A stretch of 55,979 nt of DNA from JBBKWQ01 sp037969115 (GTDB lineage Bacteria > Actinomycetota > Acidimicrobiia > Acidimicrobiales > Ilumatobacteraceae). This document shows, in pieces, positions 44,898 to 53,344 of this stretch. A program made the translations under genes and the position numbers. The stretch spans positions 1 to 55,979 of the forward strand of contig JBBKWQ010000048.1 of NCBI GenBank assembly GCA_037969115.1, written 5' to 3'. A model generated the notes under the pieces. The model had not been told where the DNA came from and did not search any database. It saw only the letters and a list, made by a program, of their open reading frames with translations. Each line of letters begins with the position of its first letter. Position 1 is the stretch's first letter.

Positions 44898-46037
44898 CTA
44901 CTTCGACGAAATCGCCGCGATGAGTGGCACCATGACCTCGGCCGATGTCATCGAGCCATGGCGACACACGAGCTGGAACGGCCCACCGTCGTTCGGGTCG
45001 TAGAAGCTGACCGGCTCGTAGGAAGCGATCGCTACATCACCCAATCGTGCCGAAACGGGAGGCGCAACCGTTGGCCCGAACCATTTCTCGTCGATCATCT
45101 GCTCCTTCGTGCGTACCCATGCGAGGTGCCCGAACTCGGCTTCAGCGATCGCTGCCACGGAATCGACCGCTCCACGGCGGGCGTGCAGCCAACGGAACCG
45201 CCCCTCTCCCGACTGCATCGTCACGTCGGCGAGCAGCTCCGTCGACGGGGTGTAGATCTGTTCGCCGGTCTGAACCTGGCCGTGATCGGCGGTGATCAAC
45301 AGCGCCGCACCCGGTGGCAGGGCGTCGAGCACCTCCTCGACGAGGTGATCGGCGAGTCGGAGCTCGGCGTCGTAGAACGCGCCGAACCCACGCTCGTGAG
45401 CGATCTTGTCGATACCGCCGTAGTACGCGTAGACGAAGCGCTCCCCCGCCTCCAACAGGTGTTTGACCTCGACGGCGATCGACGACGGCGATCGATAGCC
45501 CACATGGCGACCACCGCGCAGGTGAGCCTGAGTGAACGCAGAACCGCCCAGCTCGGCGGGGCTCACGACAGGAACCTCGTTCCCGAGAAACGCATCGAAG
45601 GGCTGGATGTCGCTGGGGACCTGTGAGCGTCGACGGTCTTTGCCATCGACGGCCCAACGCAGCACGTTGATCACCTCGCCTCCGAGGAGCATCCGGTAGC
45701 CGATCAAACCATGCTCGCCCGGGGTGAGCCCGGTCGCGATCGAACTGAGCGCCGTTGCGGTGGTCGTGGGCGCGACCGTCGAGATGGGCCCACCCTGGAG
45801 CCCGGCGATCGTCGGGACCACGTGGGCGTGATCCTGGAGCTGATCCCAGCCGAGTCCGTCGAGTACGAGGAAGACCACCTGGCTCGCCTCGCGGAGGACG
45901 GCGGGCATCCAGTCGGGCAGGCTGCTCGACCATTTGCTCGGGCCGAGCAGGGCGGGAACGATGCCGCGAACGTTCGCCCCGAGGTAGTCGGGAATGATCG
46001 GTTCGGGCGGCGTCGACCGCGATGCAGGAGTGTTCAC
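44898..46037 (-). CDS. Alkaline phosphatase/nucleotide pyrophosphatase-like protein
   Basis: This is a 379-residue protein of the type I phosphodiesterase superfamily. Metal sites are VFLVLDGLGWDQL (first Asp), the nucleophile region APTTTATALSSIATGLTPGEHGLIGYRM, YYGGIDKIAHERG, and LLITADHGQV. No signal peptide is seen, so it likely acts in the cytoplasm. The substrate is unknown. The GTG at 46037 faces the Rrf2 gene; bpa starts 33 bp after its stop. Confidence 0.85.
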   Translation of the reverse strand: MNTPASRSTPPEPIIPDYLGANVRGIVPALLGPSKWSSSLPDWMPAVLREASQVVFLVLDGLGWDQLQDHAHVVPTIAGLQGGPISTVAPTTTATALSSIATGLTPGEHGLIGYRMLLGGEVINVLRWAVDGKDRRRSQVPSDIQPFDAFLGNEVPVVSPAELGGSAFTQAHLRGGRHVGYRSPSSIAVEVKHLLEAGERFVYAYYGGIDKIAHERGFGAFYDAELRLADHLVEEVLDALPPGAALLITADHGQVQTGEQIYTPSTELLADVTMQSGEGRFRWLHARRGAVDSVAAIAEAEFGHLAWVRTKEQMIDEKWFGPTVAPPVSARLGDVAIASYEPVSFYDPNDGGPFQLVCRHGSMTSAEVMVPLIAAISSK

Positions 46038-46096
46038 GCAACCGCTAGTCCATCACCTCTGACCACTGGAGGCCAAGTGAAGGAGACCGAAACCCG

Positions 46097-46102
46097 TACG
46101 AT
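46097..46102 (+). promoter_or_regulatory. -10 box for Rrf2 regulator (leaderless)
   Basis: TACGAT on the plus strand ends 7 nt before the GTG at 46110 and overlaps the alternative ATG at 46101, which supports the GTG as the true start. Confidence 0.4.
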
Positions 46103-46109
46103 GTGGTCC

Positions 46110-46553
46110 GTGCGTGTGTCAACCCGTGGCGATTACGCCTGTCGAGCCCTGCTGTCGCTGACGCTTCGCGACGCCGACGGGCCCACGTCCGTTCGAGACA
46201 TCGCGGAACGCACCGCGTTGCCACAGCCGTACCTCGAACAGATCCTGCTGGCACTCAAGGGCGCCGGACTCGTGAAGTCGAAGCGCGGCGTCGGAGGTGG
46301 CTACGTGTTGGCCCGGGACCCGGCCGATATCCGCATCTCTGAGATCCTGTCGGCCGTCGACGGCCCGATCACGCTGGGCGACTTCGGTGAGCCGCATGCC
46401 GACGGCGCATGCGACCACGAGGGGCAGTGCGTGCTCTTGTCGATTTGGAAGCAGACCGGCGACACGATGCGGCGACATCTCGAGGGGTACACGCTTGCGG
46501 GCATTGCCGACATGGCTCGTGGACAGGCCGCATGGCCGGTCCCGGTCGACTGA
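46110..46553 (+). CDS. Rrf2 family transcriptional regulator
   Basis: This is a 147-residue winged-helix regulator starting VRVSTRGDYACRALLSL. The helix-turn-helix is at TSVRDIAERTALPQPYLEQILLALKGAGLVKSKRGVGGGYVLAR. The cluster-binding region has CDHEGQC (C-x5-C), but the third Cys of IscR/NsrR is Trp, so an iron-sulfur cluster, if any, is bound differently. It is divergent from the phosphodiesterase-like gene, its likeliest local target, though self-control is also possible. Confidence 0.88.
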   Translation: MRVSTRGDYACRALLSLTLRDADGPTSVRDIAERTALPQPYLEQILLALKGAGLVKSKRGVGGGYVLARDPADIRISEILSAVDGPITLGDFGEPHADGACDHEGQCVLLSIWKQTGDTMRRHLEGYTLAGIADMARGQAAWPVPVD

Positions 46554-46559
46554 TCGCAA

Positions 46560-47489
46560 TCAGGAGCCGGTGACCGGCTCGAGCGTGTCGCGCATGGCAG
46601 CGAGGTCGGACGCGAGCGGGCTCTCGAAGGAGACCAACTCGCCCGTGACCGGATGATCGAACGCGAGCCGTGCGGCGTGGAGGAATGGGCGTGCGAGTCC
46701 GAGCACCGGTCGGCGTTGTCCGTACGTCGGGTCACCGACGAGGGGGTGGTTGATCGAGCTGAGGTGCACGCGGATCTGATGAGTTCGACCCGTTTCGAGA
46801 CGGCATTCGAGCATTGCCAGGTCGGTGGGCCCGTTGTACTTCTGGAGCACCTCGTACTCGGTCCGTGCCCGGCGGCCGTCGGCGACGACCGCCATCCGCA
46901 AGGGATCTCGGCGAGAACGTCCGACCGGCGCGTCGATGACACCGTGCGCCGCGGACGGATGCCCCCACACCAGCGCCAGATAGGTCCGAGCAGCGTGGTG
47001 AGACGCGAACTGCGCGATCAGCGCGTCGGCACTCGCCTGGGTTCGGGCCACCACCAGCAACCCCGAACTCCCTGCATCGAGGCGATGCACGATGCCACAG
47101 CGTTCGGGCTCGCCGACGCCGGCGATCTCGGGATAGCGCGCGAGCAGGCCGTTCACGAGTGTGCCGTCGGGGTTGCCGGCGCCCGGATGCACGACCAACC
47201 CGGCGGGTTTGTCGACGATGACGATCGCGTCGTCCTCGTAGACGACATCGAATTCGACCGACTCGTCCGGGCCCGGCAGCTCGGGTTTGGGCAGACAGTC
47301 GGGGTCGACACTCACGACCTGCCCTTCGACGAGACGCACCTTGCCCAACTCCGCCGACACGTCGTCGACCTTCACACCGCCGGCAGCGATCACGAACGCG
47401 GCATCGCGGCGACTGACATCGGCCATGAACGCGACGATTCGGTCGAGGCGTTCGCCGGCCAGTGCGGACGGCACCGATTCGACGATCAC
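46560..47489 (-). CDS. rluD: RluA/RluD family pseudouridine synthase
   Basis: This is a 309-residue enzyme that makes pseudouridine in 23S rRNA. An S4 RNA-binding domain (GERLDRIVAFMADVSRRDAAFVIAAGGVKVDD) precedes the catalytic domain with VVHPGAGNPDGTLVNGLL and HRLDAGSSGLLVVARTQ (catalytic Asp), then LETGRTHQIRVHLSSINHPLVGDPTYG. The GTG at 47489 overlaps the lspA stop by 4 nt. Confidence 0.94.
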   Translation of the reverse strand: MIVESVPSALAGERLDRIVAFMADVSRRDAAFVIAAGGVKVDDVSAELGKVRLVEGQVVSVDPDCLPKPELPGPDESVEFDVVYEDDAIVIVDKPAGLVVHPGAGNPDGTLVNGLLARYPEIAGVGEPERCGIVHRLDAGSSGLLVVARTQASADALIAQFASHHAARTYLALVWGHPSAAHGVIDAPVGRSRRDPLRMAVVADGRRARTEYEVLQKYNGPTDLAMLECRLETGRTHQIRVHLSSINHPLVGDPTYGQRRPVLGLARPFLHAARLAFDHPVTGELVSFESPLASDLAAMRDTLEPVTGS

Positions 47490-48001
47490 GAGACGTCCTC
47501 GTCGGGAGCGGCGCCGGGTGCCGGCGCAGCTGGATCGACCTGTGCGACCATCACGCTGGCCAGCAACAACAACGCACCGCCGACGGTGACGCCGATATCG
47601 GCGACGTTGAAGACGGGAAACCACTGGAAGTCGATGAAGTCGACCACCCTGCCGCGGAACCAACCCTGTTCTCTGAACAGCCGATCGAGCACGTTGCCGA
47701 TCGCACCGCCCACGATGAGACCCACTGCGACATCGTTCAGTCGTGACCCTCCGCGTCGCAACGACAACAGCAGCACTACGACCACGACGAGCGCGATCAC
47801 GCCGATGACTGGGCCGAGCCCTTGGCCGCGACTGAACGCCATGCCGCTATTGAACGTCAGGTGGAACCTCAACGTCCAGAAGACATCGATGTCGCCCTCA
47901 CGAAGCGCCGACAGCGCCCACTGCTTGGTGAGCTGGTCGGCGAGGACAACGATGAAAGCGATCAACGCCGACCCACGCATCGCGCGGGTCGAAGCGATCA
48001 T
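47486..48001 (-). CDS. lspA: Signal peptidase II (prolipoprotein)
   Basis: This 171-residue four-helix aspartyl protease cleaves lipoprotein signal peptides. Family motifs are VVLADQLTKQWAL, FNSGMAFS, GLIVGGAIGNVLDRLF, and VVDFIDFQWFPVFNVADIGVTVG, containing both catalytic Asp. The C-terminal tail is Ala/Pro-rich. The ATG at 48001 overlaps the DksA-like stop by 4 nt, so the longer frame from 48049 is not used. The DUF3048 lipoprotein in this window would be a substrate. Confidence 0.94.
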   Translation of the reverse strand: MIASTRAMRGSALIAFIVVLADQLTKQWALSALREGDIDVFWTLRFHLTFNSGMAFSRGQGLGPVIGVIALVVVVVLLLSLRRGGSRLNDVAVGLIVGGAIGNVLDRLFREQGWFRGRVVDFIDFQWFPVFNVADIGVTVGGALLLLASVMVAQVDPAAPAPGAAPDEDVS

Positions 48002-48954
48002 CGACGACCGATTCCGCCGACCTTTTCCTCGACCAGAACAGTCGCCCACGGAATCGCCTCGAGCCGCTCGCGAGGAATCGGGCGGGCCGACATCACCGAA
48101 TAGCCGTATGTGCCGCGCTCGAACCGAGCGAGCGCTTCGTCGATCTCCTGAATCGTGTCGCGGGCCTGCGCCGACAGCGCCAGGTCGCGTTCGCGCTCGA
48201 CGACCATGGTGTCGCCTTCTCCACCCTCGTCGTCGAACTGCACGTCACCCATCTCGGCTTCCTCGATGAGCTGGTGCGCTTCATCTTCGAGACGGGTCGC
48301 CTGGCCCAGCAGTCGCGTCTTTTCGACGAGCAACAGTTCACGCTGGGCCTTCAAGAACTTGACATCGAAATCCTTGGTGTAGGCGATGCCATCTTTGCTG
48401 ACGCCACGCGGGGCGGGGGGTTGTGGTTTGGTCGTGGACGTAGACGTTGAGGAGCTGGTCACCTTCGTACCTGTCGATGAGGATCGGGCTGTCCGCTTCG
48501 TTCCGGTCGCTGGTCGCGAGCCGGTGCCGACGCGAGCGGTCCGCGTACCGGAGGATGTGGTCGTAGCGGTCTGCTTGGCCGCCGGAGACCGCTTGGTGGA
48601 TGACGCGCGCGTCGCGGCTACCGGTGCCTTCTTCGCAGCCGTGGTCTTCTTGGCTGCCGTGGTCTTCTTGGCTGCCGTGCTCTTCTTGGCTGCCGTGGTC
48701 TTCTTCGTGGCGGTGGCCTTCTTGGCTGCCGAGCTCTTCTTCGCGGCCGTGCTCTTCGCCGGTGCCTTCTTCGACGACTCTGCCGGAGCGCGGCCCGTCG
48801 AAGGCGAACTGGACGACTTCTTCGTGGCGGCCCGTCGGGCGGTCGGCTTCGTTGCGTTCGATCGCCCAGCCGAAGACGATTGCTTGGCCGGTGCTTTCTT
48901 GGCGACCTTCTTGGTCGCCGCCTTCTTGGCGGGAGCTTTCTTCGCAGCTGCCAT
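47998..48954 (-). CDS. DksA/TraR-like protein without zinc ligands and with a Lys/Ala tail
   Basis: This is a 318-residue protein. Residues 1 to about 165 are a Lys/Ala/Thr-rich tail of AKKTTAAKK-type repeats like histone H1. A helical coiled coil (about 185-278) with FLKAQRELLLVEKTRLL follows. The last 38 residues match the DksA finger (GTYGY...PIPRERLEAIPWA...), but the four zinc Cys are Ser286, Ser289, Leu307 and Glu310. It likely binds RNA polymerase or DNA; which is inference. A TAGAAT box (48988-48993) and AGGAGG precede ATG 48954. Confidence 0.9.
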   Translation of the reverse strand: MAAAKKAPAKKAATKKVAKKAPAKQSSSAGRSNATKPTARRAATKKSSSSPSTGRAPAESSKKAPAKSTAAKKSSAAKKATATKKTTAAKKSTAAKKTTAAKKTTAAKKAPVAATRASSTKRSPAAKQTATTTSSGTRTARVGTGSRPATGTKRTARSSSTGTKVTSSSTSTSTTKPQPPAPRGVSKDGIAYTKDFDVKFLKAQRELLLVEKTRLLGQATRLEDEAHQLIEEAEMGDVQFDDEGGEGDTMVVERERDLALSAQARDTIQEIDEALARFERGTYGYSVMSARPIPRERLEAIPWATVLVEEKVGGIGRR

Positions 48955-48987
48955 GTTCAGAGTCCTCCTGGCCAACGTGAACGCCGG

Positions 48988-48993
48988 ATTCTA
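48988..48993 (-). promoter_or_regulatory. -10 box for dksA-like/lspA/rluD operon
   Basis: TAGAAT on the minus strand lies 33 nt before the ATG; the leader contains AGGAGG 9 nt before the start, so this message is led. Confidence 0.45.
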
Positions 48994-49000
48994 GCGCCTC

Positions 49001-49017
49001 CGCCCCTGTTCCGGGCG
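49001..49017 (-). terminator. Hairpin after ileS
   Basis: CGCCC and GGGCG form a 5-bp stem with a 7-nt loop between ileS and the DksA-like gene. There is no T-run. Confidence 0.35.
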
Positions 49018-49053
49018 ACAATGCATGCCGATCACACGCTGGACCAACGTCGA

Positions 49054-52000
49054 TCAGTTCGCGACCCTCGCGACCCGAATCGTGGTGCCACCGGACTCAT
49101 CGACCACAGATGCCTGCGATGTGTCGGCGGGCTCGGAACCCACAGGAATCGCACGCGCCTCGACCGACAGCGTTTCCGACATGATCAGATCACGGTGTGC
49201 CTCGAATGCCTCGACCACGTCGGTCGCACCGCACACGACCAGGCTGATCCGATCACTCACGTCGAGATCGGCGTCACGACGTGCCTGCTGGACTTGCCTG
49301 ATCAGATCTCGGGCAACGCCCTCGCGAGCGAGCGCTTCGGTCACGACGGTGTCGAGCACGACCACACCCGTGTTTCCGGGCAGGGTCGCGGCCGCGCCGT
49401 CGGCCGATGAGACCAGCCTGAAGTCGTACTCTCCGGGCTCCAGCACCAGCCCGCCCACGATCGGGTGCTCACCGTCGTGTGTCCAGTCGCCCTGTTTGTG
49501 CGCCTTGATGACCTGTTGGGTCTGTCCACCGAGGCGCGGTCCCAGCGCCTTGGGGTTCAGCGTGAGTTCGAGCGTGCCATACCGTTCGACGTCGTCGGTC
49601 AGCGTCACCTCCTTCACGTTGAGCTCTTCACGCAGGATCTCGACGTGCGGAGCGATCAACCCGGCCGATGGTGTCGCGATGACCGCACTGGCGAGCGGCA
49701 GGCGAACTCGGAGCCCCTCGGCTTTGCGGAGGCCGAGCAGTGCGGTGCACGCGTTGCGAACCTGCGCCATGCCGGCGTGCAGGTCGTCGTCGAGAGGGAA
49801 CTGCTCGGCGTCCGGCCAATCGGTGAGGTGCACGCTCGCGCCGTCCACCAGACCGTGATGGACGTGATCGGTGATGAGCGGAAGCAGCGGTGCGGCCACA
49901 CGGCACAGGGTGACCAGTGCCGTGTGCAGTGTGTCGATCGCATCCTGATCGCCGGCCCAGAACCGGTCGCGGCTGCGCCTGATGTACCAGTTGGTGAGGG
50001 TGTCGAGGAACTTCGAGATCTGCTCGCACGCTCCGTAGAGGTCGTATGCGTCCATCGTGTCGGTGACATTCGACACCAGCCCGTTCAGTTCGCCCAGCAA
50101 GTAGCGGTCGAGCACCGCCGGCTGATCCGTGCGGTAGTGCCCGACCCTGTCGGCGGCGTTGGCGTACAGGGTCAAGAAGTAATACGCGTTCCAGAACGGG
50201 AGGACCACGTGACGAACCGTGTCGCGGATGCCGGTTTCGGTGACGGCGAAGTCGCCGCCGCGCAGTATGGGTGACGACATCAGCAGCCATCGCATCGCAT
50301 CGGCGCCGTACTGATCGAACATCGCATTGGGATCGGGATAGTTGCGAAGCGACTTCGACATCTTCAGACCGTCGTCGCCGAGCACGATGCCGTGGCTCAC
50401 GCACGTCTTGAATGCGGGACGGTCGAACAGCGCCGTGGCCAGCACGTGCATGGTGTAGAACCAGCCACGCGTCTGTGCCATGTATTCGACGATGAAGTCA
50501 CCCGGATAGTGATTTTCGAACCAGTCGCTGTTCTCGAACGGGTAGTGCACCTGGGCGAACGGCATCGAGCCCGATTCGAACCAACAGTCGAGCACTTCTG
50601 GAACCCGGCGCATCGTGGATCGACCCGTCGGGTCGTCGGGATTCGGGCGCGTGAGCTCATCGACCGCCGGGCGATGGAGATCGGTGACCGGCACGCCGAA
50701 GTCTGCTTCCATCTCGGCCAGCGAGCCGTACACGTCGATCCTCGGGTACTCGGGATCGTCGCTGCGCCACACGGGGATGGGTGAGCCCCAGAATCGGTTT
50801 CGGCTGATCGACCAGTCGCGGGCGTTTGCGATCCACTTGCCGAAGCTTCCTTCCTTGACGTGATCGGGAACCCAATTGATCTCGTCGTTCAGTTCGACCA
50901 TGCGGTGGCGGAACTGAGTGACGCGAACGAACCATGACGACACGGCGCGGTAGACGAGCGGCTGCGCACAACGCCAGCAGTGTGGGTACGAGTGGTCGTA
51001 GCTGTCGTGGCGGACCACGACACCCTTTTCCTTCAGGTGCCTGATGATGAGCGGGTTTGCGTCGAAGACGTGCTGGCCCACCCATGGCCCGATCTCGGAG
51101 GTGAACCGGGCATGTTCGTCCATGGGACAAACCGTCTCGATTCCCACCGCGTTGCATGCCTTCTGGTCGTCCTCGCCGAAACCGGGCGCCAGGTGCACCA
51201 CCCCGGTGCCGTCCTCGGTGGTCACGAAGTCGGCCGAGATGATCTGGAAGGCGTTTGCGACGTCTGCGAAGAAGTCGAACATCGGCGTATACCGGCGGCC
51301 GACGAGATCAGACCCCTTCAGTGTTGCGACCTGCACGGCACCGGCGAGTTCTCGCTCGTAGGCGGCAAGTCGAGACTCGGCGAGGATGTAGTTCTCACCG
51401 TCCTCCTGCATCACCGCGTAGTCGGTCTCGGGACCGACTGCGAGCGCCAGGTTCGACGGGAGTGTCCACGGTGTCGTCGTCCAGGCGAGGATCTTCTCAC
51501 CCGTCTCGAGTTCGAACGCCACCGTGAGTGCCGGATCCTGCCGGTCGCGGTACACGTCGTCCATCCGGGTCTCGGTGTTGCTGAGCGGGGTTTCGCATCG
51601 CCAGCAGTACGCGAGCACGTGGTAGCCCTCGTAGATCAACCCCTTGTCCCACAGGGTCTTGAACGCCCACATGACACTCTCCATGTAGTCGAGGTCGAGT
51701 GTCTTGTAGTCGTTGCGGAAGTCGACCCAACGCGCTTGACGGGTGACGTACTGCTCCCACTCCGAGGTGTACCGAAGCACGCTGGTTCGGCATGCATCGT
51801 TGAACTTGTCGATGCCGAACTCGATGATCTCGGGGTGGCCCGCGATCCCGAGTTCCTTCTCCGCCTCCACCTCGGCGGGCAGGCCGTGGCAGTCCCAACC
51901 GAATCGACGCTCGACGCGCCGCCCGCGCATCGTCTGGTAACGCGGCACTGCGTCCTTCACGTAGCCGGTGAGCAGGTGGCCGTAGTGCGGTAGGCCGTTG

Positions 52001-52182
52001 GCGAAAGGCGGACCGTCGTAGAACACGTACTCGTTGCTGCCGTGATCGCCCGCCGCACGCGCCTCGACAGACGCCTCGAACGTGCCCTGTTCGGCCCAGT
52101 CGGCAAGAATCGCCACTTCCAGGGCCGGCAAATCGGGTTGCGACTCGACGACGGGATAACGATACGAAGGATCGGCGCTCAT
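49054..52182 (-). CDS. ileS: Isoleucine--tRNA ligase (type 2)
   Basis: This is a 1042-residue class I synthetase. The HIGH region is PPFANGLPHYGH, GWDCHGLPAEVEAEKELG and WTTTPWTLPSNLAL (editing CP1) follow, and the signature is KMSKSLRNYPDP. The GWDCHGLPxExExEKELG form and length place it in the type 2 (eukaryote-like, usually mupirocin-tolerant) group found in actinobacteria. The ATG at 52182 has GAGGA about 8 nt upstream. It is controlled by the T-box leader just before it. Confidence 0.96.
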   Translation of the reverse strand: MSADPSYRYPVVESQPDLPALEVAILADWAEQGTFEASVEARAAGDHGSNEYVFYDGPPFANGLPHYGHLLTGYVKDAVPRYQTMRGRRVERRFGWDCHGLPAEVEAEKELGIAGHPEIIEFGIDKFNDACRTSVLRYTSEWEQYVTRQARWVDFRNDYKTLDLDYMESVMWAFKTLWDKGLIYEGYHVLAYCWRCETPLSNTETRMDDVYRDRQDPALTVAFELETGEKILAWTTTPWTLPSNLALAVGPETDYAVMQEDGENYILAESRLAAYERELAGAVQVATLKGSDLVGRRYTPMFDFFADVANAFQIISADFVTTEDGTGVVHLAPGFGEDDQKACNAVGIETVCPMDEHARFTSEIGPWVGQHVFDANPLIIRHLKEKGVVVRHDSYDHSYPHCWRCAQPLVYRAVSSWFVRVTQFRHRMVELNDEINWVPDHVKEGSFGKWIANARDWSISRNRFWGSPIPVWRSDDPEYPRIDVYGSLAEMEADFGVPVTDLHRPAVDELTRPNPDDPTGRSTMRRVPEVLDCWFESGSMPFAQVHYPFENSDWFENHYPGDFIVEYMAQTRGWFYTMHVLATALFDRPAFKTCVSHGIVLGDDGLKMSKSLRNYPDPNAMFDQYGADAMRWLLMSSPILRGGDFAVTETGIRDTVRHVVLPFWNAYYFLTLYANAADRVGHYRTDQPAVLDRYLLGELNGLVSNVTDTMDAYDLYGACEQISKFLDTLTNWYIRRSRDRFWAGDQDAIDTLHTALVTLCRVAAPLLPLITDHVHHGLVDGASVHLTDWPDAEQFPLDDDLHAGMAQVRNACTALLGLRKAEGLRVRLPLASAVIATPSAGLIAPHVEILREELNVKEVTLTDDVERYGTLELTLNPKALGPRLGGQTQQVIKAHKQGDWTHDGEHPIVGGLVLEPGEYDFRLVSSADGAAATLPGNTGVVVLDTVVTEALAREGVARDLIRQVQQARRDADLDVSDRISLVVCGATDVVEAFEAHRDLIMSETLSVEARAIPVGSEPADTSQASVVDESGGTTIRVARVAN

Positions 52183-52224
52183 GAGTGGTTCCTCGAAGGT
52201 GGTGGTGGTGCCTGAATCTGTGCG

Positions 52225-52405
52225 ATGTCTCAGGGACGGACGATGTCCGCGGTGCCACCCTGCTTGCCGGAATCCTCGAATTTCGGCCACTCGATTACGC
52301 CAGCGATGACGGGCTGGACCCGTTCGGTTCTAGTAGGCGGCCGGAGCCGCTGTTCTTCCGAAGGCTCAGAGTTGATGAACTCGTCGACGCCGTGTTGATG
52401 ACATC
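52225..52405 (-). promoter_or_regulatory. T-box riboswitch controlling ileS
   Basis: The minus strand carries AGGGTGGCACCGCGG at 52261-52247, the T-box sequence that pairs with the tRNA acceptor end. Upstream at 52382-52369 a small hairpin GAGTT-CATC-AACTC presents ATC, an Ile codon, in its loop: an ultrashort Stem I with specifier. There is no terminator T-run, and the GAGGA ribosome site is close downstream, so control is likely at translation start, as known in actinobacterial ileS leaders. It starts within about 24 nt of the divIVA stop. Confidence 0.88.
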
Positions 52406-53344
52406 CTAGCGAGCAACGCCATCTGGAGTGTCGTCGGTTTCGTCGTCGGCGTCGGCGAGACCGATGACATCGTCGGCATGCGCTGCGAGTTCCGACGCCT
52501 GGGCCCATTCCAGATCTTCGGGGTTCGCCGTTCGTGCCGCGAGCGCGGCCAACGCCGCATGGTCGACATCGGGTCCGTCGGGGTGAGATGCACCGGCTTC
52601 TCGAACCGGCAGCGTCAGCGGCGATCCGTCCGAGACGTCGGAGTTGCCAGACGTGTCGGACGTGTCAGACACATCAGAGGTGTCGAACGTGTCAGACCTG
52701 TCGGACGGTTCGCGGACGTCGGCGACCATGGCCGGAGCGGCAATCGTGCCGAGGCCACCAGGGACGCGCTCAGCGATGTCGACGAGCGCCGTTGCGGACT
52801 CGCGCAGCCGGGATCGCTGATCGACGAGGAACGCCTCGAGCTTGTCGATGTCGGAGCGCAGGGCGGTGCGACGTTCGGTCAACTCCAGGACCTCGGCTTC
52901 GATCTGGGCCTTCTCGTCGACGTACTGCTGTCGCGCCTCGACCCGTGCCTCTTCGAGGAGCCGAGCAGACATCTCGCGGGTGGAATCAAGCGTTGTGGAG
53001 GCTTCGTCACGCGCTGACGTGAGAATTCGCTCGGACTCGGCTGCTGCATCGGCGACGGTGGTGTCGGCCGTGCGCTGTGCGAGCAGGAGCGTACGCGAGA
53101 TGGTCTCGGCCTCGTCGACAGGGACATGAACGTCGTCGGTCGACTCGGCTTCTCGTTCGGCGTTGATCTCCTGCAACCGGGCCACTGCGGCGCGAGCCCG
53201 CGCCTCCATGGCGGTCGCCTGATTCTGCGAGTCTTCGAGCGTTCGGGCTGCCTCGGTGAGGAACGTCGACACCTCATCGGGGTCGTATCCCTTCTTGACC
53301 GTCCGGAACGAAGCCGACTTCAGTTGTTGGGGGCTCAGCGTCAT
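52406..53344 (-). CDS. divIVA: DivIVA/Wag31-type polar growth or division protein
   Basis: This is a 312-residue coiled-coil protein. The N-terminal DivIVA motif LKSASFRTVKKGYDPDEVSTFLTEA binds membrane; heptad repeats run to about residue 195. A linker of repeated SD(T/V)SD units (about 213-240) and an acidic C-terminus follow. DivIVA marks curved membrane at septa or poles. The ATG at 53344 overlaps the sepF stop (ATGA). The position between sepF and ileS is conserved in Gram-positives; the usual ylmG (yggT) between them is absent. Confidence 0.9.
   Translation of the reverse strand: MTLSPQQLKSASFRTVKKGYDPDEVSTFLTEAARTLEDSQNQATAMEARARAAVARLQEINAEREAESTDDVHVPVDEAETISRTLLLAQRTADTTVADAAAESERILTSARDEASTTLDSTREMSARLLEEARVEARQQYVDEKAQIEAEVLELTERRTALRSDIDKLEAFLVDQRSRLRESATALVDIAERVPGGLGTIAAPAMVADVREPSDRSDTFDTSDVSDTSDTSGNSDVSDGSPLTLPVREAGASHPDGPDVDHAALAALAARTANPEDLEWAQASELAAHADDVIGLADADDETDDTPDGVAR
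52630..52708 (-). repeat. Imperfect 9-bp tandem repeat in divIVA
   Basis: Units like GACGTGTCG/GACACATCA repeat about eight times and code for the SD(T/V)SD linker of DivIVA. Imperfect copies suggest old slippage. Confidence 0.7.
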
